From Mesostigma viride (Eukaryota > Streptophyta > Mesostigmatophyceae > Mesostigmatales > Mesostigmataceae): a stretch of 64,000 bases of DNA. Below the pieces are notes generated by a model, which saw only the letters and a program-made list of their open reading frames with translations, searched no databases and was not told the DNA's origin. The stretch covers positions 697,429 through 761,428 of the forward strand of contig RPFO01000256.1 of the NCBI GenBank assembly GCA_009746045.1, read 5' to 3'. Made by a program: the position numbers and the translations under genes. Below, one piece after another: positions 1 to 10,828 of the stretch; the first letter of the stretch is position 1; each line of letters begins with the position of its first letter.

Positions 1-59
1 GGAATTTTTTTGGCGCGGAAAATATTCGCCGCGCCGAGTCCCCTTAATACTGCTATGGC

Positions 60-445
60 GTTGATCGACTACAGTAGTTGCCCATTAATTAATTAATTAA
101 CTTATTAATTAATTAATTAATCAATTAATTAATTAATTAATAATAGACACGTGACTGCGTCACGTGAGCATAAGTCCTCAGTGGGAGGGGAACATGGGAT
201 GGAATGGATGGTGTAAGCTATCTAGGTCCTAGTTACAGGGGTGTGGGCACTGCGGCCCGAATCGCTATGAATGTCGCTGCTTGTTAGTAGTTGCCCATTA
301 ATTAATTAATTAATAGACACGTGACTGCGTCACGTGAGCATAAGTCCTCAGTGGGAGGGGAACATGGGATGGAATGGATGGTATAAGCTATCTAGGTCCT
401 AGTTACAGGGGTGTGGGCACCGCGGCCCGAATCGCTATGAATGCC
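60..445. repeat. TTAA-rich runs and a ~170-bp tandem repeat with a CACGTG palindrome
   Basis: Runs of TTAA/TTAATTAA lead into two copies of a ~130-bp sequence beginning at about 144 and 314 (period ~170 bp). Each copy holds CACGTGACTGCGTCACGTG, two 8-base arms around TGC, with a CACGTG E-box-like hexamer in each arm. A third copy lies at 2267-2350 and a diverged one at 53640-53755, so this is a dispersed family. No coding potential was seen. Confidence 0.8.
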
Positions 446-705
446 ATACTTGGTCACACGCGGAGCCCCCACAGGCTTGGGGGTGGTCTCCTTCATCACT
501 ACTTGCCATCTATCCTTGCGCACCATCTGCCTCCATATTACAGACAAACCAGGAGGCTGCCCGGGGGTGAGCCCGTCACGTCTAGTGTAGCACGTCATGT
601 CCATGCCGAGTCTATCACGAAAAGTTGCCCATGCAACATGCATATAATAAATTCTGTACGTACGTGAGCATTTGTGCACTTGCATGTCAAATCTTGAGTA
701 TTGCC

Positions 706-1390
706 ATGGCTCAAGAGTTGCCTCCTTTGTTTACCACCCAGCAGGAGAAACCATCCGCGCTGGCCACCGAGAGCACCAAATCCACCCTTGCTCGCCTGCA
801 ACAGCTGGAGAGCAAGGTAGTGCAGGACCTCAAAGAGCTAGACGCGGCGGCTGAGCAGACTGCTACGAAAATTGAGGCCTTAAGCTTGGCCTTACTCAGG
901 TGCCCAAGATTGCTGCACAGACGGCCACCATCGCCGCCCAGCCCGCTGGGCGTACGGAGGAGTCCCCCCCCGTGCACACTTGGGCCTTCCTGCTCAAGTC
1001 CCAAGCGGCCTCAACCACCGACGCCATGATTCGCCAGCCACCAAGCTCCAGGGGCTGGATGCCCTGCGCGCGCAAGGAGGCCACCGAGCGCGACCGGCGC
1101 AGCGCTGCCGGGTGATTCTGCGTTGCTTCCCCATGGACCTTGGGGAGGATGCCGGTCTCGTGACGCTAAGCTGACGGGTACGCTCGTTACCCGCACGGGG
1201 CTCATGCACCCCCCGTATGGGGGGCAAACAGAGGTGACATCGCACTGCGAGGGTACCGGATCTGCCCCGCTCGCGGGACAACTAAAGACCCGGTTCCCCC
1301 GCCAGTGCTGCTCACCATTGACTCCCCAGAGGATAAGGTGCGCTTCCTAATTGGCAGCGCGAGTCGCAAGACTCTGCACTCCACCCGGAT
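706..1390 (+). pseudogene. Decayed coding remnant, coiled-coil-like start, family unknown
   Basis: From an ATG at 706 an acidic, Gln/Glu/Lys-rich stretch of about 65 residues (starting MAQELPPLFTTQQEK) looks like real coiled-coil protein. The frame is then lost, and plausible coding pieces continue in other frames (around 895-1110, and IDSPEDKVRFLIGSASRK near 1320-1370). No splice sites explain the switches. A decayed retroelement ORF1-like or host gene fragment is possible; I do not recognise the family. Confidence 0.35.
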
Positions 1391-2582
1391 TAATTAATTA
1401 ATTAATTAAGTATACTCGTGCTCCCGTTGGGGAGTCACGGAGCACCGGAGTGCTTTTAATCCCTGTATGTACACAACAGGAAGAAAGGGCAGACTACCCC
1501 CTTTCTCCTTTATGCCAGAGGCATGCCACAGCAGCAATCGGACACGATAGACGATCCGGCAAGTTCTGTGAGTGCAATAAGACCCATCATGTGAGCCTAT
1601 CATATAACAAGGAGCGTGGGCAAGTAAGCTGATCATAGCCAGTCCTGACGTACTCATGCATGGCTGTACAACTAGGGCTAAGCTTAGGCTATGGCTGGTT
1701 GTGTACCGTGCGTTAGCAGTGCACGTGGCTAGGTATGGTGGCACGGCTGGGCGCAAACATTCTAGGCATGGCTGCCATGGCGGCAGTGACTACCAAGGAT
1801 TACAAGCTAGGGCTATTCTAGCCCGCAGGGGGCGTCCACATCTTGTGGTTGATCATCAGGGATCCCTGCCCCTCCAGTACACCTTGGGCTTTCATCTGGG
1901 CCTTCCTGCTTGTGGCGGAGGTATTCAGGCCACGCGTCGCTGCTGCTGCTGAGCGGGGGTCAGGTTGTCATCCAACGACTCCAACCCATGGTCACTGGAC
2001 GACGACCTGACTCCCGCGCAGAAGCACGTACTGAGCAGCGTCGCGAGCTGTGGCCCACCTTCATCCGCCACAAGCAATCCCCCGAGAAGCCCAAAGTCCA
2101 CTGTCGTCAGGGCGGGGACCTGTACATTATAACAGTGCAAGCTACATGGGGTTCGACCACGTGACATGCATGCAGGATCGATCCATGATGTCCGTCTATG
2201 TGCACTAGCTACTAGGTTCAGATAGCTAGGGTTGCGCGATGTTGATGTATTGCTCATTAATTAATTAATTAATAGACACGTGACTGCGTCACGTGAGCAT
2301 AAGTCCTCAGTGGGAGGGGAACATGGGATGGAATGGATGGTATAAGCTATGTATTGCTCATATCCGGCCTCAACTAGCCTGGCACTTGCATGGCCAGATT
2401 CGCAGCGCCGTGTACATTCAATGCAATTAACTTTATTATAGCATTCAATTAACTTTACTATAGCATGACTCCGTGGGGAGATCATGTAGCACATATTCCT
2501 TGCTGGATGGATGGAGGTGGGCGAAGCCGCGAAACCTAACTAAGCTAACGATCTGAGCTAATGGCTATAAAATCCTAACTAC
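1391..2582. other. Repeat-bearing non-coding stretch
   Basis: A TTAA run lies at 1390-1408 and a copy of the CACGTG palindrome repeat at about 2267-2350. A weak coding-like patch around 1990-2110 is broken by frame changes. I see no supportable gene here. Confidence 0.5.
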
Positions 2583-2830
2583 TCTACTCAGCAAAGCGCC
2601 CTTTCCTCCCGGGGCGGCCGGGGGAGGACTGCTTGCCCACAGGGGCTGGCGTGTGAGCCTGGACAGTCGTCTGCCACCTCTTCTTGTTCTGCATAGCAGT
2701 CCAAGCACGAGAGAGGCCCGAGGAAATTAAATTAAACATATCTCCGTTGGGAGTACATGTAGCACATTTCATCCCTGAGAAGGCACATATGGCCCAGGCT
2801 TTTGATACATTCTTGGGTACTTTCTGCAAG
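2583..2830 (-). pseudogene. Remnant of a repeated ORF ending MQNKKRW...KGRF
   Basis: On the minus strand an open stretch ends with a peptide containing MQNKKRWQTTVQAHTPAPVG and a basic GRKGRF tail before a stop. A second copy at 7441-7553 (plus strand) keeps the same frame (MQNKKRWMTNVPAHTPAPVG) and the same C-terminus although bases differ. Shared frame in two diverged copies suggests the 3' end of a mobile-element protein. The function is unknown. Confidence 0.45.
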
Positions 2831-3168
2831 GGTAGGGTGTAAACTGCAAGGGAGGAAATTCGGTGTTAAAACTGAGCTAGGGACCACTAGGTCAGCCAGC
2901 AACTGCTGGGTGCAGGTTTACCCGGCCCATCTTTCTAGGGATGTCCTCCTTGGGGCCAGGCCAGGTCAGGATGTGCCGCCCTGGCTGGCCAAGCCGCTGG
3001 GGGCCAGCCAACTAGACCGAGGTCGGTGTCGACCTGACTGGTGCGAGCAAGATGTCTTACGAATGCTATCCTACGTTGCCTAATTTCGTCCGAAATGCGA
3101 GGCGCATGCCCTGATACTTGAAGACTCTAAAGACCTATGTGTGGAAAATCCTACATTCAGGACCTGTC
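2831..3168. other. No feature recognised
   Basis: Unique-looking sequence with short open frames only; nothing supportable between the MQNKKRW remnant and the fold-back repeat. Confidence 0.4.
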
Positions 3169-3620
3169 CGGCCATTACAGTAGAGGACAGCTCGCGGATG
3201 AGGATTACATCCCCATCTAGTGCTTACTGGTTGTTGGGGAATGATGCAGACGATATTTTGTGTAATTATTTTTTTCTAATGAGATCAGCATAGTACTCCG
3301 TGGCATGCCTTTGCGCATGACACGCAAGTACTTACTTACCTACTTACTTACTTACCTGTCCGGAAGCATCCTGGTAAACGTGCCGTCCAGCCGGGTGGCC
3401 AGCGTGTCCCTGAGCTAGCGTCCAAAGATGCCTCGGCGCAGTAAGTAAGTAAGTAAGTACTTGCGTGTCATGCGCAAAGGCATGCCACTGCATGAGTACT
3501 ATGCTAATCTCATTAGAAAAATAATTACACAAAAATCGTCTGCATCATCCCCCAACCGTTAAGCACTAGATGGGGATGTAATCCTCATCCGAGCTGTCCT
3601 CTACCGTGTAATGGCAGACG
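3169..3620. repeat. Fold-back (inverted) repeat with ~180-bp arms
   Basis: Left arm 3169-3350 and right arm about 3440-3620 are near-perfect inverted copies around a ~90-bp spacer. The inner ends are AAGTAAGTAAG/CTTACTTACTT runs. Diverged single arms occur at about 4105-4300, 7690-7805 and 23645-23790. This is the structure of a fold-back or MITE-like family; no protein is encoded. Confidence 0.85.
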
Positions 3621-3639
3621 AGGCGGTAGTGTAGCGGCT

Positions 3640-4104
3640 ATCCTCAGGACCAATAACCTCGACCTGCGGACATCCACCCTGGCTAGCAACGGGCCGCGGG
3701 GCCCGTGGGGAGAAAACAGGAGCATACCCCTCGCGCCCGCCATAGGTGAGCACCGTGAGGACGATCAACCTTCATGAAGAGCACTTGCTTGCGGGCCTCG
3801 CCCAGGTCCTTCGAGTGCCAGTATGAGGGACGTTAAGCGAACGAAGCCCGGCCCGTGCCAGGCCGTGTATGGCTCTGACAGCATACTAGTCTATACCGGC
3901 TACCTTAAGTTAGTTCAGCCTATGCACCTGCATGTCTACTGTACCCGCACACTCCAGTCTACAGTTTCATTGTGCCAGTCCGGCAATGCCCCCGCCATGG
4001 CACCCACGAACATCTCAGCATTAGTGCACCCACAGTAATGCCAGCCCTAGCTAGCTTCTCTCAAGCTGCCGCAAGTGGGCAGGCCACAGGCCGGGGGCAT
4101 GGGC
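3640..4104. other. Spacer with no recognised gene
   Basis: Only short open frames are present (for example 3823-4038) with no recognisable protein. It lies between two copies of the fold-back arm. Confidence 0.4.
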
Positions 4105-4300
4105 ATGCCACGGAGTACTATGCTAATCTCATACTACTATTAGAAAATGATGACATGAAAGTTATATAATAAATATCGAGTCTGTATCATGCCACAACCA
4201 TATAGTCACTAGCTAGAGGGGGATATAATCCTCATCTGAGCTGTCCTCTACTGTAATGGCAGACGAGGCGGTAGTGTAGCAGCTATCCTCAGGGGCAATA
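4105..4300 (+). repeat. Diverged copy of the fold-back arm
   Basis: Shares GGAGTACTATGCTAATCTCA, the run around AATCCTCATC..GAGCTGTCCT and GGCAGACGAGGCGGTAGTGT with the right arm at 3440-3660, with small insertions. It is immediately followed by a 63-bp palindrome. Confidence 0.75.
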
Positions 4301-4303
4301 ACT

Positions 4304-4366
4304 AATGCAGGGTATAGAAGCCCTCAGGTGGAGGGCCTCCACCTGAGGGCTTCTATACCCTGCATT
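4304..4366. repeat. 63-bp near-perfect palindrome
   Basis: Two 31-base arms are exact inverse complements around a single central G. The left arm begins AATGCAGGGTATAGAAGCCC. It could form a cruciform, or a hairpin if transcribed. There is no U-run or gene end to make it a bacterial-type terminator; in this eukaryote it is more likely the relic of a small inverted insertion. Confidence 0.9.
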
Positions 4367-4678
4367 CTAGCAATGGGCCGCGGGTCCCGTGGGGAGAAAA
4401 CAGGAGCATGCCCCTGAGGAAGGTCTGCTTATTGCAGCTAGACGGCCGCCCATTTCTCCTTGTCTATCATGCGGGCGCGGAGTACAGATAGTCCCAGAAG
4501 TCCTGCACGTTAGCATATTGGGACGCCAATGTCCTAGATGGATGCAAGTTGAGGAGACCTTTCCAACTCCGTGCCAGCCGCCTGAAACAAACAAGGCCGG
4601 ACCAGAAAGTTATCCGGGTCCCGATCGAAGTACTGCCGACCGGCGGGCAGCGGCGGTGCACGTACCAAGGTCATGCAG

Positions 4679-4734
4679 CACTATACTTTTCGTCCGAGGG
4701 TAGTAAAAATGATCCGAGGCGTAAATTACGAGGT
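4679..4734 (+). repeat. Left terminal inverted repeat of the CACTA element
   Basis: Starts CACTATACTTTTCGTCCGAG and matches the inverse complement of 34937-34992 over all 56 bases. It contains GTAAATTACGAGGT, the core also seen in the subterminal array at the other end. Confidence 0.92.
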
Positions 4735-4925
4735 CTTATCTTACTACCTAGATACGAGGCGTGAGATCCAACGCCGTAATCATTACTACCTATCATCCTA
4801 CGTAGTAATTTTACTAGCCGTAAGTAAGAGTAACGTTACGACTGCACATCTTTGGTAGTACATTACCGACAGAGTAAATTACCGCGACGGGTCTTGGTTG
4901 GTAATCTACCACCTGTAGATTAGGT
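4735..4925. repeat. Degenerate left subterminal repeats
   Basis: Several scattered TTACTACCT-, TAGTAATT- and GTAAATTAC-like motifs follow the left TIR in both orientations. They are less regular than the array at the right end but built from the same words. They are likely transposase or accessory-protein binding sites by analogy with En/Spm. Confidence 0.5.
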
Positions 4926-5186
4926 GCCAGTGATCCGATGCTGTAAGATACGTTTCAGTAAGTTACTTCGGGGATCTTTGCCTGTACACGGCCAGATGGA
5001 TAATTATATTGTAATGGAGAAGTGGGAGAACGTGCGTGTCTATTAGCAAATGCAGCGAAATATAAAAATGTAGTTATCAGCCTTTTTCGCCTATTCAGCA
5101 GTTGTCGTTGTCGGCCGTTGTCATTAAGCGGCTATAGATTATGTGTGCTGGGGCCGGTGAAAAGACGCTAGCAAAGTTCGTCTGAA

Positions 5187-6296
5187 TGGCGTCCAATAGA
5201 GGGGATTTTATTCTTAGTGGATTGTTGGACGAGGAGAAGGCGAGGTTGCTGGCGGAGAATGCGAAAGAGCAGAGGGAAGCAGCGGAAGCCGTGCGTGGAA
5301 GATGAGGTAACGGGATGGAGTGTGGGCCCTGGCTTCTGGTTATGAAATGATGGCGGTTGCAGGCCAGCCGTGCTCGCTGGTAATGGGTGCGTGGTGTTGA
5401 AATCCAAGTTCTGCGCGTATTCTGTTTTTTGGTCAATGATTGAAGGGATGTCGCCTTGTTTTATTTTTGTGCATCTGCGTCCCGTCGTGACTGCCTCGTC
5501 ATGGACGCCCAGGGGTAGAAGTTCGAACGAGGGAATGATTTTTCAAACGCCTGGATATGTTATGATAGTACGAATAAATGGTAATGGGTAGAGGCGGCCA
5601 AAATTTTGTTGGAAGTGTGCCAACGCCGCACATACGACTTGAACAACCCTAGGTATCTTAGGAAAAGGAAACACGGATACGTCGGAGTGGAGGAAGAGGA
5701 AGACGATGACGATGGTGAAGACGGAGAGGTTTACAATGGAGGCCTTGAGAATGGGGAGACATTGAATCAGGAGAGCAGGGTAGCGGTGAGTGGCCCGTCA
5801 TGAATTACATTGTGGTTGCAGTTGTTAGCGAGGCGTGTTGATTGCTTCTTGCCGCGGGTAATCGCTAGCGCGCATAACCTTCTTTTTTCAACAGGTGTTC
5901 TGGTGCATTGACTGCCGCAAAGCAATTAATGGGACTGATTATGTGCCTATGATGCCGTTTGGGAATCATACATTGCCAACATTTCGTGTTTAGAAGGCGC
6001 GCCTTCAGAAGCATATTCAGCACCGCACGAGCCAGGTGCTGAAGGCGTGCTTGGAGAGGAAGGGGTATAAAGTGCGCATGACCGCATCGAAGAAGAAGAA
6101 GCAGCAGGAATCGGGCAAGACCATGATAACCGAGCCAGGATTGGCTTTCGTGCATGCAGTACATGGTGCGGCGCAGGCAGTGAATGCTGCATCGATTGCA
6201 GCGGTGCAGCCTGTGGCCATGGCGGTGCAGGGCGCGGGTCCTGAAGTGTGGGCGTTGGCGAAGCAGATTCACGATGCTGTCATGGCCACGTTGTGA
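5187..6296 (+). CDS. Small acidic protein gene in the element, multi-exon, frame interrupted
   Basis: Unknown protein. Exon 1 starts at ATG 5187 (MASNRGDFILSGLLDEEK) and is charged and helical; its 3' border is unclear because an in-frame TGA comes before the best donor. A middle exon (about 5594-5785) has a run of Glu/Asp and ends at GCG|GTGAGT. The next exon starts after TTTTTTCAACAG at 5895, in matching phase, and encodes VFWCIDCRKAINGTDYVPMM. An in-frame TAG at 5991-5993 follows, but the same frame stays open for 100 codons to 6296 through a basic KKKKQQ segment. The protein may therefore end at 5993, or TAG may be a mutation. It converges with the unknown gene at 8279-9523. I do not recognise a family. 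Confidence 0.35.
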
Positions 6297-7430
6297 AGCC
6301 AAGGAATGGGTGTTGGTTCCAGTCAGGTGCCTCGCCCGGAGGAAGCTTTTCTGCTGTAAGCAGAGGTGCGGCATCAAGCATTTGCAATCGCCATGAGAGC
6401 AGTGGAGATGTCTGCGGCATTGGGAGATCTGCAGACAATTGCAGGAGGACATTGTGCGGTACGCTTGTAGGGTGTATGCTGTGTTGTTCCGCTCGCTAAT
6501 GGACATGTGCCCCTGTAACCTCTTCCAGGCTACTATCTCCTATACACCTCTTCAGGCTTGAAAAGTAAATTGCTGTACGGTTCACAATTGGCATGGCTTG
6601 ACATGCACGCGTCCTTGACTGTGGTGTGCATGGGTTTGGGGTTTAGCGGTTTACATCAGACTCAGCTGTGTATCTGCTTAATCAGCCGACGTGTCACATG
6701 GGGACAGCAACGGCGCTGGGATGCAGCCCGGTGTGAATGCGAGTAAATTACGCGCTGTCATGCATGACGGATGGGGCGTGGAAGCCACGACCCACGCTTT
6801 TGTGTGTGCACGGGGGGGCTAGGGTGCCAGTCCTTGTGTTGCTGCCATCCATATGGGCATGGATATGCGGGAAGCTTTCCCCGTACCCATACTTAATGAT
6901 GCATGGACTGGTTGTGACAGCCAAGGGTTTAGCTGGCGTGGGTTTGCTGACTGATCATGGCAGGCTGCTAGGCTGGTGCTAGAACAGCCATAGCGCGGTT
7001 ACTGCTATGTCTTGCCCGTGATAACTGATGCTGCAGCCATGCGTGGAGCGCGAATCGTCCCGTGAGGAGAAGGAGGAGGCGGGGCCGGTGCACCCACGGG
7101 CAGGGCCGGAGAAGAAGGAGGCGGAGCACCCAGTGTGGGAGAAGGAGAAGGCGGGGAAGCACTGAAGCTCCACCCCATGTCAGGCCTGTAGTATAGGTGC
7201 CAGTTAACTAAACCCATGCACGTGCAGGTTGTAGCTCAGAATGTATTTAAAATCATATGCCCCTTTGCAGGTATATATGTGTAACAGTGACTCCCAACGG
7301 ATATATGTTCCTAATTTATTAAATTCTTACTGAATAATTGTTGTCTTTATGAACCCATGAAGAGCAAAGCCCGGTGGGGAGTACATGTAACGCATTACCA
7401 CGAGAAGGGGTCCCCACACCGAACTTCTTC
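6297..7430. other. No gene recognised
   Basis: Open frames here are short and overlap on both strands. A Pro/Ser-rich minus-strand frame at 7005-7217 looks compositional. Phrases such as GACTCCCAACGGATATATGTTCC near 7290 recur elsewhere (2740, 24870), so this is old repeat sequence. Confidence 0.4.
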
Positions 7431-7560
7431 GCTCTCTGTTCCTATGCAGAACAAGAAGAGGTGGATGACCAATGTCCCGGCTCACACGCCAGCCCCTGTG
7501 GGCAAGCCCCCTCCCCCAAAGCGGAAGGGGCGCTTTGGGGAGAAGTGTAGTTAGGATTTT
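7431..7560 (+). pseudogene. Second copy of the MQNKKRW...KGRF remnant
   Basis: Encodes MQNKKRWMTNVPAHTPAPVG, then KPPPPKRKGRFGEKCS and a stop. It is an inverted relative of 2583-2830 with the same frame and similar following bases (TAGTTAGGATTTT). This copy lies inside the CACTA element and the other outside it. Confidence 0.45.
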
Positions 7561-7689
7561 GTAGACTAGATAGGTTAGAGTTACCTTATTTCGATGTCGC
7601 GGCTTGACCCACCTCCACCCATTCAGCAAGGAATATGTGCTACATGATCTCCCAACGGAGGCATGTTATAATTTTATTTGATTGTTTAA

Positions 7690-7805
7690 TGTAGTGTCTT
7701 GGGGCATGATGCAGATGAGATTTGTAACTTCCGTGTAATTATGTTTCTAAATAGATTAGCATAGTACTATAAACATGCCCATGCGCATGACACGCAAGTA
7801 CTTAC
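7690..7805 (-). repeat. Single arm of the fold-back repeat
   Basis: Diverged inverted copy of 3440-3560, recognisable by GGGGCATGATGCAGA, TTAGCATAGTACTA and GCGCATGACACGCAAGTACT. Confidence 0.7.
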
Positions 7806-8278
7806 GGACTTCCACCAGACCTGGCAATAAACAAGCATTTGATGGGATGGACCCAGCGATACATAATGGCGTGCATGCATGAAAAATATACACTATGCAT
7901 GGCCCAATGGGCATGCATTAAAGTAATTAGCAATGATAGCCGAGTACCTCCTATCTCATCCCATGTGGCGTCAGTCACAGACGACCTGAAAATAATACAG
8001 TAGACATAACTGAAAGCTCTTGTCAAAAGATATTGGCACTGTCAATAGGTGGTAACAACAAAACCACGACAGGCCAAGGGAAAGGCCGACATGAGAGCAC
8101 TGAAGCTAAACCGGCAGGCCGGGCCACAATTAACCCTCCAGCCCGAAAGTGCCACTGCATCATGTAAGACAAGCCTGAGATATGGACCAAGTCTCCCCCC
8201 ACAAGAAATGTCCCACAGGTAACAACCACCAGCAACTCGATCACAGCTGACTGAAACGCATCCACAAAGACTGGTGTT
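7806..8278. other. 3' flank of the 414-aa gene, nothing recognised
   Basis: Short open frames only; presumed 3' untranslated and spacer sequence of the minus-strand gene ending at 8279. Confidence 0.4.
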
Positions 8279-9523
8279 CTAGATACGAGTAACCACTTTC
8301 ACGCCCATGAGGGTCGGGACGGCACTCCGACTGATAGTGTAGAGCCACCGGCCACACTCGCCCAGAAAGCGTCCTGCCTGCCCATACGTGTTCTGGGTAG
8401 ACCGCCCAAATCGATTGCCGTCGCGCATGCACGTTGTCCGTGCCTCCTCAACCAGGTGCGACCCTCTTCCACGCAGCAGCCGCAACGTGCAGGGCTCCTG
8501 CAACCGCTCTTTAAGGACGTTGGTAGCCGCTGGGTGCGTCAACAAGACGGCGCCGGCGAGAACCACGGGATCAAGTGTAGGCATGGACTCCAGCAAAGTT
8601 GCCCACCCTGCACGATCCCAATAGTCCCTAGTATGCCCCGTGGACTCCCACCCCTCTCCCCAAGCCTGGCAGCTGGTGAAGACCACAATGCTGTACAGAC
8701 CCCACATGATCGGCGACTGCCATACGTGGTTCCACTCTGCCACGAGCTGCCTCTCCATTTCCTCTGGGGGCAGCAGGTCGTGGCCGCGCCTTTCGTCTTC
8801 ATGTTGCCGCCACTGGGCAACGTATTCCATGCTCCACTGACTGCCCAGGTCTGCGGGAATGTCGCGAAGCGAGAACAAGTTCCCCAGGCAGGTGGGAGGC
8901 TGCCGGCGCAGACGCGACTTCACATCCGACATGAGCTTGCGAAATGTGGTGCCGTATGCCTCCAGGGTGGATGCAGACAGCTCCAACGTGATGCTGTTAT
9001 TCCTGATGGGATTAGCCCGGGTGGGATCGAATAAGGTGCCAGTGATGAGCATGCGCGTTGGTGCTGCGATGTCGTCAATAGGGCCGTACTCTTCCTCCAA
9101 ATGCTCCGCCTCCCTCCAATGAATACCGGTCTTGATCTGCCACTTGTGCTGCTGCACTATCAAACGCACTTCTTTGCTCATTACGCTGACCCTCGCGCGT
9201 TCCAGGGGGCCGAGTAGGTCAACAATGCACCCGAGGATTCCGGGCTCCATATCTTGGCCGAACCATGCCGGCTCATCAGGCCTGTGCTGGTCAGCAACCC
9301 TCATGCGGTGTAATCGTACGGCAATGCTCTTCTGCGATAAGGACAGATTCTCGGTTACCGTTGCCAAATCGCAATGGGTCCGCAAAAATTCTTCGACTAC
9401 CGCCGGCAACGACTCCGTCGAATACAGTGTCCCTCCCGACCGGAATGACTCCTCCGAGTCGGAGGGATAGGATCCCGTATCCGCCGAGCTCATGGGGGAC
9501 CGCTCCCCTGGATCATTCGACAT
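8279..9523 (-). CDS. Unknown 414-aa protein, head to head with the kinase gene
   Basis: Single open frame of 414 codons from the ATG at 9523 (MSNDPGERSPMSS); the frame also extends upstream without an ATG, so 9523 is the first usable start. The N-terminus is Ser/Asp/Glu-rich and looks disordered (about residues 1-40). The rest is a mixed, Trp-rich globular sequence (for example WGEGWESTGHTRDYWDRAGW near residues 295-315) with no motif I can assign. There is no signal peptide or clear membrane segment. It shares the intergenic array 9811-10300 with the kinase gene on the other side, so both are probably expressed from a common bidirectional control region. The uninterrupted 1.2-kb frame in repeat-rich DNA argues for a real gene. 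Confidence 0.7.
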   Translation of the reverse strand: MSNDPGERSPMSSADTGSYPSDSEESFRSGGTLYSTESLPAVVEEFLRTHCDLATVTENLSLSQKSIAVRLHRMRVADQHRPDEPAWFGQDMEPGILGCIVDLLGPLERARVSVMSKEVRLIVQQHKWQIKTGIHWREAEHLEEEYGPIDDIAAPTRMLITGTLFDPTRANPIRNNSITLELSASTLEAYGTTFRKLMSDVKSRLRRQPPTCLGNLFSLRDIPADLGSQWSMEYVAQWRQHEDERRGHDLLPPEEMERQLVAEWNHVWQSPIMWGLYSIVVFTSCQAWGEGWESTGHTRDYWDRAGWATLLESMPTLDPVVLAGAVLLTHPAATNVLKERLQEPCTLRLLRGRGSHLVEEARTTCMRDGNRFGRSTQNTYGQAGRFLGECGRWLYTISRSAVPTLMGVKVVTRI

Positions 9524-9810
9524 GTCCGCTAATGCAAAGGCTGCCGCCTGCACCTGAGATGTCTGCGCGAGTGTTCACGCCGCGATACAGTTAGTTAGTC
9601 AGTATGCGCGGAAAAGTCGACTCGTAAAAGTTATGTCGTCGTTCGACTTGAGAACCGGGTGGTGAGATTTGTGGGAAGGTTGTTGTAGTTGTTGTTGTAT
9701 GTCCACGCCGCACATGGGCAGCAGAGATTTGTGTGGGAAGGAGGGTGCATGGTGATCTTCTGCCACACCTAATGTGCAATGATGCACGCGGTGAAGTGCA
9801 ATAGCGGGTC

Positions 9811-10300
9811 GACAGGGGTCGCTGCGTACCTGCCGTGGGAAGGAGGACAAGTGATACACAAATACCGTACAAGTGATACACAAATACCGTACAAGTGATA
9901 CACAATTGCAGCCAGGACAACAGCGGGTCGCTGCGTACCTGCCGTGGGAAGGAGGACAAGTGATACACAAATACCGTACAAGTGATACACAAATACCGTA
10001 CAAGTGATACACAATTGCAGCCAGGACAACAGCGGGTCGCTGCGTACCTGCCGTGGGAAGGAGGACAAGTGATACACAAATACCGTACAAGTGATACACA
10101 AATACCGTACAAGTGATACACAATTGCAGCCAGGACAACAGCGGGTCGCTGCGTACCTGCCGTGGGAAGGAGGACAAGTGATACACAAATACCGTACAAG
10201 TGATACACAAATACCGTACAAGTGATACACAATTGCAGCCAGCACAACAGCGGGTCGCTGCGTACCTGCCGCGGGAAGGAGGGGGGTGGTACACAAATAT
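9811..10300. promoter_or_regulatory. 109-bp unit array in divergent promoter 1
   Basis: Tandem units with starts at 9921, 10030, 10139 and 10248, exactly 109 bp apart, plus a partial unit at 9811. Each holds GCGTACCTGCCGTGGGAAGG followed by two copies of a 22-bp subunit (GTGATACACAAATACCGTAC plus AA) and a partial third ending ACACAATTGCAGCC. The same units occur only at 22083-22545 (inverted) and 32132-32515, each time between head-to-head genes. Promoter or insulator function is inferred from position. Confidence 0.85.
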
Positions 10301-10498
10301 CCGACCTATATATTAGCAATAGCCGCCGCCTATCAAACAGGTCCTATTCATCACGAGCGTCAACGCCCCGTCATCGCCCCGTCATCGCCCGGCCGAGGGC
10401 CTTAACCTGTTAACTCTTTATTCGGAGTGATAGTCAACGACCTATATACTATGGACTACCAATAGCTACCGCATATAAAACATGGGCTTTTCATCACG

Positions 10499-10550
10499 CC
10501 CGTCGAGGGCGATGACGGTGACGCTCGTCACCGTCATCGCCCTCGACGGG
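10499..10550. repeat. 52-bp inverted repeat, 25-base arms, 2-base loop
   Basis: Arms CCCGTCGAGGGCGATGACGG(TGACG) and their exact inverse complement flank CT. It could form a cruciform in the kinase upstream region. Confidence 0.9.
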
Positions 10551-10792
10551 CCAACATCTAAACTCTTCTCTTAATCAACAAAGTATATTACCAATAGCCG
10601 CTGCCTATCAAACAGGTTCTATTAATCACGCGCGTGAACGCCCCGTCATCGCCCCGTCATCGCCCCGTCAGCGCCCCGTCATCGCCCTGCCGAGGGCCAA
10701 CCTCTTAACTCTTTATTCGGAGTAATAAAAAACGGCCTATATTGTGAATAGCTGCCGCCTATCAACCAGGTACTTTTCATCACGCCCGTCGA

Positions 10793-10828
10793 GGGCGATG
10801 ACGGTGACGGCCGTCACCGTCATCGCCC
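10793..10828. repeat. 36-bp perfect palindrome
   Basis: GGGCGATGACGGTGACGG is followed directly by its inverse complement. It is a shorter relative of the 10499-10550 palindrome. Confidence 0.9.

Noticed and set aside
1-142. Telomere or centromere repeat
   Set aside because: TTAATTAA runs are short and scattered over the window; no TTTAGGG-type array is present.
5991-5993. TAG recoded as glutamine, as in some ulvophyte algae
   Set aside because: Only one case was seen, in a poorly defined gene; the well-defined genes need no recoding and end with TAG or TGA stops.
9811-10300. CRISPR array
   Set aside because: Regular spacing, but the spacers are themselves identical, so this is a tandem repeat in a eukaryotic genome.
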